A stretch of DNA of 64,000 nucleotides from contig NZ_CP013118.1 of NCBI RefSeq assembly GCF_001443605.1, positions 1,209,075 to 1,273,074 of the forward strand, given 5' to 3'. The number at the start of each line of letters is the position of its first letter. Within the stretch, counting starts at the first letter, position 1. This stretch comes from Salinivirga cyanobacteriivorans (GTDB lineage: Bacteria > Bacteroidota > Bacteroidia > Bacteroidales > Salinivirgaceae). Under the pieces are notes generated by a model. It was not told the DNA's origin. It was given only the letters and a program-made list of their open reading frames with translations, and ran no database searches. Position numbers and translations under genes: made by a program. This document shows positions 27,182 through 36,850 of this stretch, one piece after another.

Positions 27182-30100
27182 CTATAGTTTAGCAAGATGT
27201 TCCCTGAATTTAGCATTGGGCACAACACCCTCCGGATCTTTTGCATACTCGGGCTTTATACCTTCAACAAAATACATATCGTATTTTCCGATATTGCGGG
27301 CTTCAATTTTCCCCCTGTATTTACAGGTAAAAAAGTCTTTAATAATTTCATACGTATCGCCCGAAATATTTATGCGTCCAACTTCACAGGCACTTTCCAT
27401 ACGACTTGCAATATTAACCGTTTCGCCCCAAATATCGTAAGCAAATTTCTTTTTACCTACAACACCAGCTACAAGGTCACCTGTATGTACGCCTATACGC
27501 AACTCCCATGGATGTCGGCCTTCGGCAATTTTATTATCGTTAATTCTACTGGTAATAAGTTGTATCTCAAGAGCTGTAAGCACAATATCAAAAGGATGGC
27601 TTCTGTTTCTTATGGGCAATCCGCCAGCACACATATAGGCATCGCCAATGGTTTTGATTTTTTCGATATAGAATTTTTCCAGTATATCGTCAAAAGCGTT
27701 GAAATATTCGCGCAGCTCCGACACCAACTGTTTTGGAGACAACTCTTCGCAATAGGCCGTGAAATCCTTGAAATCAGCAAATAAAACCGAGGCAGAACTA
27801 TAAAATCGTGGTTGTGCTATACCTTGCGATTTTAGTTCCTCTGCGGTTTCAGCAGGTAAAATATTGAGCAATAATTCATCAGATTTTTTACGTTGTTCCT
27901 TAACTTCCTCTTCCACCTCTTTTATGCGCGTAATATCGGTTTCAATAGCAATTAACTGTTCGCTACCATAACCTACTCCAAATACTGGTGTCACAACAGA
28001 CTGAATCCATTTGTGAACTCCTTTTCGGGTTACAAAAGATGAAACAAAAGTTTTTGATTTTCGTGATTGTACAATTTCTTCTACATTAAAAAATTGCTCA
28101 ACGCCTTCGTGCAAATCAAATATTGTCTTCTGATATAAAGTTTTAAATTCTTCAAGTGAAAGGTCATAAAAACGGTGAAAAGCATCATTAACCCACTCTA
28201 TTTTTCCTTTACCATCCATCATGATAACGGAGTTATCGGTTTTGCTTGCCACAAGCGACAACTTTCTGAGTTCATTATTAATGCGCTTAATGTGTGTTAT
28301 ATCTGTATCTATGACCACATATCTTTTTAACTCGCCATCTTCATCAAACACAGGAGTTAATGTAGATTGCACCCACATTTCACTTCCATCGCGTTTATAA
28401 CCTTTGGCAGTATATGTCACAGATTTTTTGAGATGCACGGCTTCATCGAGAATGTGGCTAATTTTATTGCTGGTACTTGAGGTTAAAATTGTTTCGCCCC
28501 TTTCTGCCATAAATTCCTGAAGAGAATATCCATACATTTTCGTAAACCCTTCATTTATCCATTCCCATCGGCCTTCTTTATCGGCAATAAGTACCGCATT
28601 ATCTGTTTTACTGGCAACTAATGAAAGCTTTTCAAGTTCATGATTTGCCCGCTCAAGATGCTCTGTTTGCGCCCGCAACTCTTCTTTTTGCTGCTCTACA
28701 ATCAGTTTTTCATTATTTAAAGCCTCTGTGCGCTCCATTACAGCTTCACGCAGTTTCCTGTTTCGTTTTTGCAAACTAAGCTGCCGCATGTACACGTATA
28801 AAGCGATTGCGCTTAACAAGAACACAATAAGTAAAATATAAAATGTATTTGTCTTGTAAAACGGGGTATTTACTACAAATGGTAAATGCAGTGCATATTC
28901 CGACCATATTCCACGACCACCCACAGCCTTGAGTTTAAAAACGTATTTACCCGGTGGAAGGTAGGTATACTCTGTAACCTGTTGCTTTCTTAAATCATGC
29001 CATTCATCTTTTAATCCTTCCAAAATCCACTGGTATCTGACCTCATTGGGTTGCCACTGATCAATGCCCTTAAAATGAATAGCAACGTTATTACTGTCAT
29101 AAGGTATAACAGGAACCTTATCCCATTCAATACTGTCCGGATTTTTATATGTAACAACAGGTAGCTTTTGCTCCTGGTATGAAAAATCAGTAATCATTAA
29201 TCGTGGCGCAATACTGGGAGGGCTGTACTCCTCCGGCACAAAACGGGTAACCCCTTTAACAGTTCCAATCCACAAGCCATGCTGCAATGTATCCAAAAAC
29301 ATGGCATTACGATTACATTCCACGCCTATAAAACCATCACCTGAAGACAATACTCTAACCTGCTCAGCAACAGACTGGTTTGTTAGTTGCACAGAGGCTA
29401 TACCCTTATCTGTACCGACCCACAAAGTATTTGCTTCGTTGTCATAAACCAGACCATACACATTTTGTGAACTTAACTGGTGATTTAATGACATTGGCTG
29501 TACTTCGCCATTTTTAATATACCCAACTCCTCCGCCAAATAGGCCATACCAAATTATACCATTCGCATCCTCTGTAAGGGTAAATACTTGCTGATATTCT
29601 GCCTGCTCCTGAAGATTAAACAGTTCGTATTTAATAATTGAAGAACTTTCATTCATGAAGGCTTCCAGATCCTCTTTATCAATTTTAACAATTCCGGAAG
29701 AAGCAGTTGCCAGCCACAAATTGTCTGAGTGGTCGAAAAACATATAGTTAATGTGATTGTCGGGAAGGCCATTTTTCGATGATATTTGCAACCACTCATG
29801 CTTATGGTACACAAACAGCCCCTTGTCGCGGCTGGAGACTAAAAGATTATTGTTTGCATCTTTATTGAGGTATAATAAATTATTGCTCAATGGTGAGTTT
29901 GATGAATTGTAGTTGGATATTTTACCCGAAACAAGATTCATCTTTACAAGGCCATTAGTGCGCGATGCCATCCATAAAGTGTTCGGTTCAGTTATTTCAA
30001 GCGCATAATAGGTGTTTGATGGAAGTCCGTAATTCATGTCGAACTCCTGCACCTTGTTCCCAGTTTTTTTAATAACTCCATTCCCATAAGATGCAAACCA

Positions 30101-31090
30101 AAGTGCATTATTGTGGCGCATAATATCCATGATCGCACTTCCGGATTTGCGTTTATTAAAAGTATAATGGACAAACTGAAAGCCTGAAAACCGGTTTAAA
30201 CCAGAGCCATCGGTACCTACCCACAATAAACCATATTGATCCTTTAACAGAGCGGTTGTATAGTTACTTGACAAACCATTTTCTTCTGTCAGATATTTTA
30301 TTTGCTTACCGGTATATTGTCCCAGTCCTTTGCCATAAATACTTAACCAAACGACATTATTAGTTTCATCAATGAAGATATCGTTAATTATATTATCGGT
30401 TCTGACTTCAAAATGTTTTGCCTTACTGTTCATATTCAGGCTATAAAGCATCTTTCCGGAGGCAACCCACAAAGCATCACTCTTACAAGAGATTGCTGTA
30501 ACATTACTGATATCTGAGAGCAACTCCATTTGATTATTTTTATAAATCCAAATGCCTTTTTCTAAAGTGGCCACCAATAATTGGTTCTCAAAAAAGCACA
30601 AATCTGTAATTGTAGCATTTCCAAAAGCATGAATCAATGATAGCGCTGTGTCTCCTATCGCTTTATAAATACTCCCCTTTTCAGAGGCTGTAAAAACACT
30701 GTTTTGATTGCCGGTAATTTGCACCATTGCAGTTTTGGTAAGCTCGGGCAACATAAGCCGTTTTACTTTATCATTACTGATAACATTAACGCCCCCTCTT
30801 TGCAAAGCACACCATACCGCATCATTCTGATCTACATAGAGATCTAAAACCTGATGGTGCGACATACCCTGTGCCAATCCGTAGTTTTTAAATTCCCGTC
30901 CATCAAAGCAATCTATTCCTCCGCCATAGGTAGCCAGCCATATGTTTCCGCATTGATCATCATCAATGGCGGTAACCTGCGATTGAGCCAGGCCATCGTC
31001 GACGAAAAAAGTCCGGAAATTGAGGACTTGTCCAAAACCATGGTTAAGGAATACAAAAATAAGTGCTATAAAAGCTAAAAACCTTGTCAT
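27182..31090 (-). CDS. Propeller/Y_Y_Y sensor fused to class III nucleotide cyclase
   Basis: The 1302-aa protein has a signal peptide, about 14 Reg_prop beta-propeller repeats (L.VGTDGSGL, W.GLFGGG; about 25-640), a Y_Y_Y Ig domain (about 680-745), one membrane helix (about 750-772), a coiled coil, two PAS domains starting LSLVASKTDN, and a C-terminal class III cyclase. Cyclase residues visible are FADFKDFT and IGDAYM (metal Asp), KIKTIGD (Lys) and YDIWGETVNIASRM (Asp, Asn, Arg), a pattern of adenylate cyclases. The ectodomain is that of Bacteroidota hybrid two-component systems, but the output is a cyclase, not a kinase. SiaB-family gene lies upstream. Confidence 0.93.
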   Translation of the reverse strand: MTRFLAFIALIFVFLNHGFGQVLNFRTFFVDDGLAQSQVTAIDDDQCGNIWLATYGGGIDCFDGREFKNYGLAQGMSHHQVLDLYVDQNDAVWCALQRGGVNVISNDKVKRLMLPELTKTAMVQITGNQNSVFTASEKGSIYKAIGDTALSLIHAFGNATITDLCFFENQLLVATLEKGIWIYKNNQMELLSDISNVTAISCKSDALWVASGKMLYSLNMNSKAKHFEVRTDNIINDIFIDETNNVVWLSIYGKGLGQYTGKQIKYLTEENGLSSNYTTALLKDQYGLLWVGTDGSGLNRFSGFQFVHYTFNKRKSGSAIMDIMRHNNALWFASYGNGVIKKTGNKVQEFDMNYGLPSNTYYALEITEPNTLWMASRTNGLVKMNLVSGKISNYNSSNSPLSNNLLYLNKDANNNLLVSSRDKGLFVYHKHEWLQISSKNGLPDNHINYMFFDHSDNLWLATASSGIVKIDKEDLEAFMNESSSIIKYELFNLQEQAEYQQVFTLTEDANGIIWYGLFGGGVGYIKNGEVQPMSLNHQLSSQNVYGLVYDNEANTLWVGTDKGIASVQLTNQSVAEQVRVLSSGDGFIGVECNRNAMFLDTLQHGLWIGTVKGVTRFVPEEYSPPSIAPRLMITDFSYQEQKLPVVTYKNPDSIEWDKVPVIPYDSNNVAIHFKGIDQWQPNEVRYQWILEGLKDEWHDLRKQQVTEYTYLPPGKYVFKLKAVGGRGIWSEYALHLPFVVNTPFYKTNTFYILLIVFLLSAIALYVYMRQLSLQKRNRKLREAVMERTEALNNEKLIVEQQKEELRAQTEHLERANHELEKLSLVASKTDNAVLIADKEGRWEWINEGFTKMYGYSLQEFMAERGETILTSSTSNKISHILDEAVHLKKSVTYTAKGYKRDGSEMWVQSTLTPVFDEDGELKRYVVIDTDITHIKRINNELRKLSLVASKTDNSVIMMDGKGKIEWVNDAFHRFYDLSLEEFKTLYQKTIFDLHEGVEQFFNVEEIVQSRKSKTFVSSFVTRKGVHKWIQSVVTPVFGVGYGSEQLIAIETDITRIKEVEEEVKEQRKKSDELLLNILPAETAEELKSQGIAQPRFYSSASVLFADFKDFTAYCEELSPKQLVSELREYFNAFDDILEKFYIEKIKTIGDAYMCAGGLPIRNRSHPFDIVLTALEIQLITSRINDNKIAEGRHPWELRIGVHTGDLVAGVVGKKKFAYDIWGETVNIASRMESACEVGRINISGDTYEIIKDFFTCKYRGKIEARNIGKYDMYFVEGIKPEYAKDPEGVVPNAKFREHLAKL

Positions 31091-31306
31091 ATAAACACTT
31101 CGTAAGTCTATAAATTTAAGAATAATCAGACAACTAAAAGATTACCCCAGGGGATGACAACCGGTTTTTTGACAAGTAGCTTTAAGAAATAGACGAATGA
31201 CAGATAAACGAGGACAAAAAAACTGAGCTAAAATATTCAATAAGCGCAAAATTAATAGAAACACACTCCTGATTTTGGAGTATTAGATAAAGCTCAGAAT
31301 TACGAT

Positions 31307-31870
31307 TTATTTGGTTCTAATTTTCACTTTTAACAAGAAAAAGTAGCTCTCGTTATCATCTAAAGGAAGAAACTGATAATCAAGGCGCTCACCTGTTTTC
31401 CTTGCAATATCAATCAATCCCAGGCCAGCACCGCCTTTATCTGAAAGAGCCCCTTCGCGGATCTGTTTTTTGTACAGCGCTTTCAGTTCCTCTTTAGTCA
31501 TGTTGTTGATCTCATCAATAGATTGCTTCAGTTCGTCTATACGTTCTTTATAGATTTTATTGGCAGTAATAATATTCCAATGCTCATCGGTTTTCCCAAC
31601 AATGAACATCCCATTACCAATTCTATCATCAGGATCGTGTTCATCAGAATGTTTGGTCATATTCTGAAGAGTTTCAACCATTACATGAAATACTTTACGA
31701 CGAATTGCCCTGTCTTCATTGGCTTTTTCCATATTTTGGTCAGCCATGGAGGTAAACATTTTCATTATATCATGGCTGAATTCACCTTCGTAAACAAGAG
31801 AGAATCCGTTTGAAATCATTTCATCATGTAGGGAAAGTACTGTTTTAATGAAATTGAATTTTGTACTCAT
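31307..31870 (-). CDS. SiaB-family protein kinase (DUF6272)
   Basis: The 187-aa cytoplasmic protein has a GHKL-like ATPase fold: VMVETLQNMTKHS gives the N-box and DKGGAGLGLIDIARKTG the G-box. It resembles Pseudomonas SiaB, the kinase that phosphorylates SiaC to control a diguanylate cyclase. Here the next gene downstream on the same strand (216 bp away) encodes a class III cyclase. No SiaA phosphatase or SiaC partner gene is seen in the window. Confidence 0.8.
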   Translation of the reverse strand: MSTKFNFIKTVLSLHDEMISNGFSLVYEGEFSHDIMKMFTSMADQNMEKANEDRAIRRKVFHVMVETLQNMTKHSDEHDPDDRIGNGMFIVGKTDEHWNIITANKIYKERIDELKQSIDEINNMTKEELKALYKKQIREGALSDKGGAGLGLIDIARKTGERLDYQFLPLDDNESYFFLLKVKIRTK

Positions 31871-31958
31871 AGTATCTTTACGCTTATTATTCTGAATATT
31901 TGTAAAAATACAAATTTTTCAATTCATCCAACAAAAAATTACCGTTGATCCGTTTTTT

Positions 31959-33080
31959 TTAACGATTAAATTTCAGAATGTCGTAGGCTATTCCATATTC
32001 AACGAAATCTGCTTTGCCAAATCGGGATTTCAGCCCTCCATAAACCCTCAGATTATCTGTTACGAGCACTTCGAGCAGCCAACGGTTATAAATGTCGCGA
32101 TTTACGGCTGAATATAAATACACACCAAACTCAAAAGAAAAATATACCGGGTGCATATTGAGCATATAGCCTGCTTGCGCTCCAAGCGACCAGTATTCAT
32201 AAGCTTTCACGTCAAAATCACTTAGGGGTATTTTCCCTTCATAATCTGACCGCCAGAGCATTTTCTTTGATGCCCCATCGTAAAACAGCGAAAGGCCTGC
32301 TCCATAAGAAAACCCTGGACGAAATTTCCGCCATACGTTAATGTGCCAGTCGCTTACAATATACTTTATGCGATCAACCGGACGTTCTTCTTTGTAACCA
32401 CCACTGCCATATGCTGTTATTCTTAATTGTTTAGTTGGGCTTTTTGTCTTATGGTTAAGTTGCAAAGAATCAGAAAAAAGGTACTCCCAATTTAAAGACA
32501 GATATAAAGTATTGATTCCCCAATTGGGCAGAGAGCTATTCCCATTTGATAAATGAAAAAGCCCACCGTTAATACCCACATTATGTCTGGCAGAAATTTT
32601 ATAGCCAACTCCTGTGGCTACTCTCAAAAAAGCATTTGTAACCGACCCGTTGACAATGTTCAGGGGATTTTTTTCTTCATCATAAGGATTGTCAATAAAT
32701 CCAACCCCTGCACCTAAATCATAGTGCCAACTCCAACGTTTACTGTTCAAAAAATCAGATCCAATAAATAGATATAATGCATGAGAATTGCCCAGAATAT
32801 CGCTACCAAGTCTGGCATATTGATATCCAACTCCATATCTCGGATAATTAAGGTCAATGTGCCAGTCGCGCGAACCATCACTATTCAGGCCAAACTTGAA
32901 ATTGGTTCCGGCCGGAGGATATTCCAATAAATAATTAATGGCTTTATGATGTGCCCAGGTATTTCCGGTTAAAAGTTCAGCATCAATAAAAAACCTGTCT
33001 GAAAGGCTTTTAGCTTGTTGAGCTTTGCCTTGAACAATGATAAAAAATAAAATGAGAATTATATATAATTTTTTACTCAT
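31959..33080 (-). CDS. Acyloxyacyl hydrolase / PagL-like lipid A deacylase
   Basis: Outer-membrane beta-barrel enzyme that removes acyl chains from lipid A in related proteins. About 373 aa from ATG at 33080 (signal IILILFFIIVQGKAQ). The PagL-type catalytic pair appears as GLFHLSNGNSS near residue 178, and barrel-like strands (GVGYQYARLG, LYLSLNWEYLF) flank it. It is longer than PagL; the extra C-terminal half also looks like beta strands. The start overlaps the end of the GIN-domain gene by 8 bp, so translation is probably coupled. Confidence 0.82.
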   Translation of the reverse strand: MSKKLYIILILFFIIVQGKAQQAKSLSDRFFIDAELLTGNTWAHHKAINYLLEYPPAGTNFKFGLNSDGSRDWHIDLNYPRYGVGYQYARLGSDILGNSHALYLFIGSDFLNSKRWSWHYDLGAGVGFIDNPYDEEKNPLNIVNGSVTNAFLRVATGVGYKISARHNVGINGGLFHLSNGNSSLPNWGINTLYLSLNWEYLFSDSLQLNHKTKSPTKQLRITAYGSGGYKEERPVDRIKYIVSDWHINVWRKFRPGFSYGAGLSLFYDGASKKMLWRSDYEGKIPLSDFDVKAYEYWSLGAQAGYMLNMHPVYFSFEFGVYLYSAVNRDIYNRWLLEVLVTDNLRVYGGLKSRFGKADFVEYGIAYDILKFNR

Positions 33081-33819
33081 CCTCAACTAGTATAAGTTCG
33101 CCATTTCCTAATATTTCGCCTTCATGAACCGGATTACCCTTTACTGTAATATTACCATTTCTGATAATGCGATAATATAAACTATCAGAAACGCAGGATG
33201 AGACATCCATGACAGACTGTTGAATAATATGTGCATTTCTTGCCTGAAAATTAATAGCTTCTATCTGTGTTTCTCCCTTGTTGTAAATTTCCAGCTCATT
33301 ACAAATCCCGGTTACCTCCATCAGGCCAGTTGAATTATACACATCAATTTTGGCCTTATTGACATTCAGCAACAGCTTAGCCTCGAAAACATCGCCATGC
33401 ATATAAAAGTTAAAATGATTGGACTGAATGGTATCTATACAAAAAAAGGCCCCTGCCTCTTTAATATCTACATAATTTACAGCATTATTATATAAATGTA
33501 TTTCGGGTAGTCGCAAATCTGTATACCACTGCCCCCCAAATTCATTATCGATCGTTATTCTTTGGTTTTCAATATTGGTAGTGATGTTTGAGAGGTGTTT
33601 GGCATAATAATAAACTTTTATTAAAGGCGTATCGCTGTAATGGTAATATACGTTTGCAATACCATTTAGAACTACCTCCTGATAATCGCCGAAATTTCTT
33701 TGCTCGCCGGTCCAGTCCCCTTCATCATAAATCAAATCACATGATAACAACGCCCAGAAAACTAAAAGCAAAGCACTAACCCTGCTGAACTTCGTAAATA
33801 TAGATACTTTGATTGACAT
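33073..33819 (-). CDS. GIN-domain (DUF2807) lipoprotein
   Basis: The 248-aa protein has a signal peptide with lipobox (FWALLSCDLI) and a repetitive beta-strand body (FGDYQEVVLNGIANVYYHYSD and INFQARNAHIIQQSVMDVSS, each partial) that fits the putative auto-transporter adhesin head GIN domain, a beta-helix-like fold. Its start overlaps the glycosyltransferase gene by 44 bp and its end overlaps the lipid A deacylase gene by 8 bp. Function unknown; likely surface associated. Confidence 0.75.
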   Translation of the reverse strand: MSIKVSIFTKFSRVSALLLVFWALLSCDLIYDEGDWTGEQRNFGDYQEVVLNGIANVYYHYSDTPLIKVYYYAKHLSNITTNIENQRITIDNEFGGQWYTDLRLPEIHLYNNAVNYVDIKEAGAFFCIDTIQSNHFNFYMHGDVFEAKLLLNVNKAKIDVYNSTGLMEVTGICNELEIYNKGETQIEAINFQARNAHIIQQSVMDVSSCVSDSLYYRIIRNGNITVKGNPVHEGEILGNGELILVEDE

Positions 33820-35347
33820 TATGTTTTGGATTCAATTTATAAAGCAATTGGTCCAGCAGACCAGGTTTAATTGTTTTTTGATAAATAAGGTCAGGAATAT
33901 ATGGTTTTAACCGTTGAATTCTTTCATCGAGTCGCTTTTGCCCAACAAACAAAACATAATCAGGAATCCTGGCTGTATCGTTCATAAAATAGCGCGGTGT
34001 AGATAAAACAAACTCATAATTTGACCGCTGCTCAAGTTCAATACTTTCTGCATATTCTTTATAATCGGGCAGTTTGTACATATTAATCCATTTCTCCATG
34101 TAAAAAAGTGGCATGGATTTTACAGACTCCCGGTTTGAGTCTTCTATCAGAATATCAGAGATTTCGTTTTTATGTTTTTGGAGGAAAAGCATACTTTCAA
34201 CAGGAGAACGCTTGGAATACATTGTTGATACCGGCAATATCATTGCAAAGTTTATTACCCAGAAGAATATGACCATACTGCGGTACAAACCCGGATGATT
34301 ATTCCAGAAAACTGACTTTTGCAAAATCTGATTCCATCCGATTACACCTGCTATAACAATAAAAGGGAACACTGCCATTATATTACGCTCATGTTGTTGA
34401 ATTGAGAATGAGAAATAAAGGAACATGAGGAATGCAGGTAAGAATAACAATAAATTCATCCTTGCACTTCTGAACCATCCCATTAACCAAAACACACTGA
34501 TAGGTGGTATCATCACGATTAGTAGCATAACCACATACATAGAAAATATTGTTCGGTTAGGTTTGGTAAATGGAATCTCAAGTTTGCTCAAAAAGGTAGT
34601 AAATTCAGCAAAAGGTTGCTGCCAAATATAATAGTCGACTACGCCCTGTAAAAGCCCTGCTGATAACATTAAACCGAGAAATGCGACAAGCATTACCTTA
34701 TAGCGCTTCCTGGTGGCCAACACAATAAAATAACCCACTATAAATATGAAAATGAAAAACCATATGGAAAATGCAATTCCAAGAACCAATCCGGAGAAGA
34801 AAGCCCATTTTAATGGTTTATCGCGATATTGCGGCCTGAGCATAAACCATATTGCCAGCATTAGAAAGGGGACAGCAAAAAATTCTGCCAGATTATGCAC
34901 ACTTACAAATGGTAAAATCCAAAAGGTTGCAATAAGCAAGCCCACATAACGCGCCATATCTTTATTACTTACCAGGTGGGTGATTCGATATGCATAATTC
35001 ACCACCAGAAGAGAAAACAAAGCATGCAGCAGCCTGATAATAAGCATTTTTGACGTTGCATTCATAATCCCAATGGCTTCAAAACCGCTGAACAGAAGAT
35101 AATGCAACCCCACATAAGTGAAACTATTACCAATTGGCCCTGTTGTAAACTCATCATCATGCGATGGCAGCCAATTTTGGTAGGTCGTACCATCAATCCA
35201 GGCCTGAGCAGTCTCTATAACCATAAAATGGTCATCGTGCACAGCATACCCCTGAGAAAACACCACAGCCAGTAACCTGAAAGCCAGGGCTATTAATAAG
35301 ATTACCCTTAGCGGCTTACTTGACCATATGCTGGTAAAACTTCTCAT
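33776..35347 (-). CDS. GT-C family membrane glycosyltransferase
   Basis: The 523-aa polytopic protein has roughly 10-12 membrane helices and an N-terminal first loop with paired acidic residues (GYAVHDDHFMVIETAQAW), the hallmark of GT-C/GT39-like enzymes that use polyprenyl-phosphate sugars. It probably glycosylates a lipid or protein in the periplasm. It follows purB by 11 bp and overlaps the GIN-domain gene, suggesting an envelope operon. The exact donor and acceptor are unknown. Confidence 0.75.
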   Translation of the reverse strand: MRSFTSIWSSKPLRVILLIALAFRLLAVVFSQGYAVHDDHFMVIETAQAWIDGTTYQNWLPSHDDEFTTGPIGNSFTYVGLHYLLFSGFEAIGIMNATSKMLIIRLLHALFSLLVVNYAYRITHLVSNKDMARYVGLLIATFWILPFVSVHNLAEFFAVPFLMLAIWFMLRPQYRDKPLKWAFFSGLVLGIAFSIWFFIFIFIVGYFIVLATRKRYKVMLVAFLGLMLSAGLLQGVVDYYIWQQPFAEFTTFLSKLEIPFTKPNRTIFSMYVVMLLIVMIPPISVFWLMGWFRSARMNLLLFLPAFLMFLYFSFSIQQHERNIMAVFPFIVIAGVIGWNQILQKSVFWNNHPGLYRSMVIFFWVINFAMILPVSTMYSKRSPVESMLFLQKHKNEISDILIEDSNRESVKSMPLFYMEKWINMYKLPDYKEYAESIELEQRSNYEFVLSTPRYFMNDTARIPDYVLFVGQKRLDERIQRLKPYIPDLIYQKTIKPGLLDQLLYKLNPKHNVNQSIYIYEVQQG

Positions 35348-35358
35348 AGACTTTTGGG

Positions 35359-36720
35359 TTATCCTTTTGATGGTTGAATATTACCCACGTAGTTAAAGGG
35401 TGTAATTTTTTTCAGTTCATTTTTCACCTGATCGTTCACCCCCAACTGATCGATAAAAGCATGAATCGATTCCTGGGTTACTTTTTCATTTTTACGCGTA
35501 AGATCTTTTAATTTTTCATATGGTTTCTCAACTCCTTCGCGACGAAGAATGGTTTGGATGGCTTCTGCCACTACAGCCCAATTTTCTTCAAGGTCGTAAT
35601 CAAGTTTCTGCTCGTTAAGTATGAGTTTATCGACTCCTTTAAGCAGCGAGTGTAAAGCAATAATAGTATGTGCAATAGGAACACCAATATTCCGAATTAC
35701 TGTAGAATCTGTCAAATCGCGTTGCAACCTTGAAATGGGCAACTTGGCAGAAAGATGCTCAAACAGTGCATTGGCTACACCAAGATTTCCCTCTGCGTTT
35801 TCAAAATCAATGGGGTTAACCTTATGAGGCATTGCTGAAGATCCAACTTCACCTGCTTTGATTTTCTGTTTGAAATAATCCATGGAGATGTATTGCCACA
35901 TATCGCGGCTAAAATCAATCAATATGGTATTTATCCGTTTTAGTATATCGAATATGGCGCCCATGTCATCATAATGTGATATCTGTGTGGTGGTCTGCAA
36001 CCTTTCCAGCTCAAGGTGTTTGCTTACGAAGGCATTGGCAAACTCCACCCAATCGACATGAGGATAAGCTACATAATGTGCATTAAAATTACCTGTTGCT
36101 CCGCCAAATTTTGCATTGGCAGGTATCTCTTTCAATAAATTGTATTGTTTAAATACCCGTTCTATAAACACCCTGATTTCTTTTCCCAGTGCTGTTGGTG
36201 AGGCAGGTTGACCATGTGTACGGGCCAGCATAGTTCGGTCTTTCCAAAGAATTGCCTTGTCTTCAAGTTCTTCCATTAAACCTTCGAGCAGCGGATAATA
36301 GAGTTTATTTACAGCATCTCTCATAGCTGCCGGAAAAGCTGTATTATTGATATCCTGCGAAGTAAGTCCGAAATGAATAAATTCCAGGTATTGATCGATA
36401 TTTTGCCCCTGAAGGCGTTCCTTAATGTAATACTCGACGGCTTTTACATCGTGATTTGTAGTAAGCTCAATCTCTTTAACGCGTGCAGCTTCTTCCGGTG
36501 TAAAGCTCTGATATAGCATCCGCAGTTTATCGAACAAATTGTGGTTGAAATCTTTTAATTGTGGCAAAGGCAATTCGCACAAAGCAATGAAATATTCAAT
36601 TTCTACCCATACACGGTATTTTATAATAGCATATTCCGACAGGTACTCCTGTAAACCCTTAGTTTTACCATGATACCGTCCATCAATAGGCGAAACTGCC
36701 ATAAGCGCGGATTTTTCCAT
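35359..36720 (-). CDS. purB: Adenylosuccinate lyase
   Basis: Catalyses two fumarate-releasing steps of purine synthesis (SAICAR cleavage and adenylosuccinate to AMP). About 453 aa. The superfamily signature GSSAMPHKVNPIDFENAEGN is present, with TSQDINNTAFP and ARTHGQPASPT. The sequence follows the E. coli-type PurB. The ATG at 36720 (MEKSALMAVSPIDGRY) is chosen; a GTG 18 bp upstream would overlap the promoter -7 box. purA lies 2.6 kb away on the opposite strand, so both AMP-branch genes are in this window. Confidence 0.96.
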   Translation of the reverse strand: MEKSALMAVSPIDGRYHGKTKGLQEYLSEYAIIKYRVWVEIEYFIALCELPLPQLKDFNHNLFDKLRMLYQSFTPEEAARVKEIELTTNHDVKAVEYYIKERLQGQNIDQYLEFIHFGLTSQDINNTAFPAAMRDAVNKLYYPLLEGLMEELEDKAILWKDRTMLARTHGQPASPTALGKEIRVFIERVFKQYNLLKEIPANAKFGGATGNFNAHYVAYPHVDWVEFANAFVSKHLELERLQTTTQISHYDDMGAIFDILKRINTILIDFSRDMWQYISMDYFKQKIKAGEVGSSAMPHKVNPIDFENAEGNLGVANALFEHLSAKLPISRLQRDLTDSTVIRNIGVPIAHTIIALHSLLKGVDKLILNEQKLDYDLEENWAVVAEAIQTILRREGVEKPYEKLKDLTRKNEKVTQESIHAFIDQLGVNDQVKNELKKITPFNYVGNIQPSKG

Positions 36721-36737
36721 ATTCAGTAGTTTTTGCA

Positions 36738-36770
36738 CAAAAATAGAAAATTAATCGGCAGAATTACAAG
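36738..36770 (-). promoter_or_regulatory. purB promoter
   Basis: On the - strand CTTG (36767-36770) precedes TATTTTTG (36738-36745), an exact TAnnTTTG, by 21 nt. It lies about 18 bp upstream of the preferred ATG and supports that start. Confidence 0.5.
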
Positions 36771-36797
36771 TCTGCATAAGTAAAAGCACTGCATCAA

Positions 36798-36827
36798 TAA
36801 AAAAGGCTGCCTTTTCAAAGCAGCCTC
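36798..36827 (-). terminator. Terminator of the dipeptidase gene
   Basis: AGGCTGC (36804-36810) and GCAGCCT (36820-36826) form the stem; on the - strand a T run follows (36798-36803). It lies about 25 bp past the dipeptidase stop. Confidence 0.85.
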
Positions 36828-36850
36828 TTTGTACATTCTTAAAGTATTAT

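Noticed and set aside
27197-27784. 195-codon + strand frame antisense to the cyclase domain
   Set aside because: The opposite strand encodes a clear class III cyclase with all motifs; the antisense frame has no domain.
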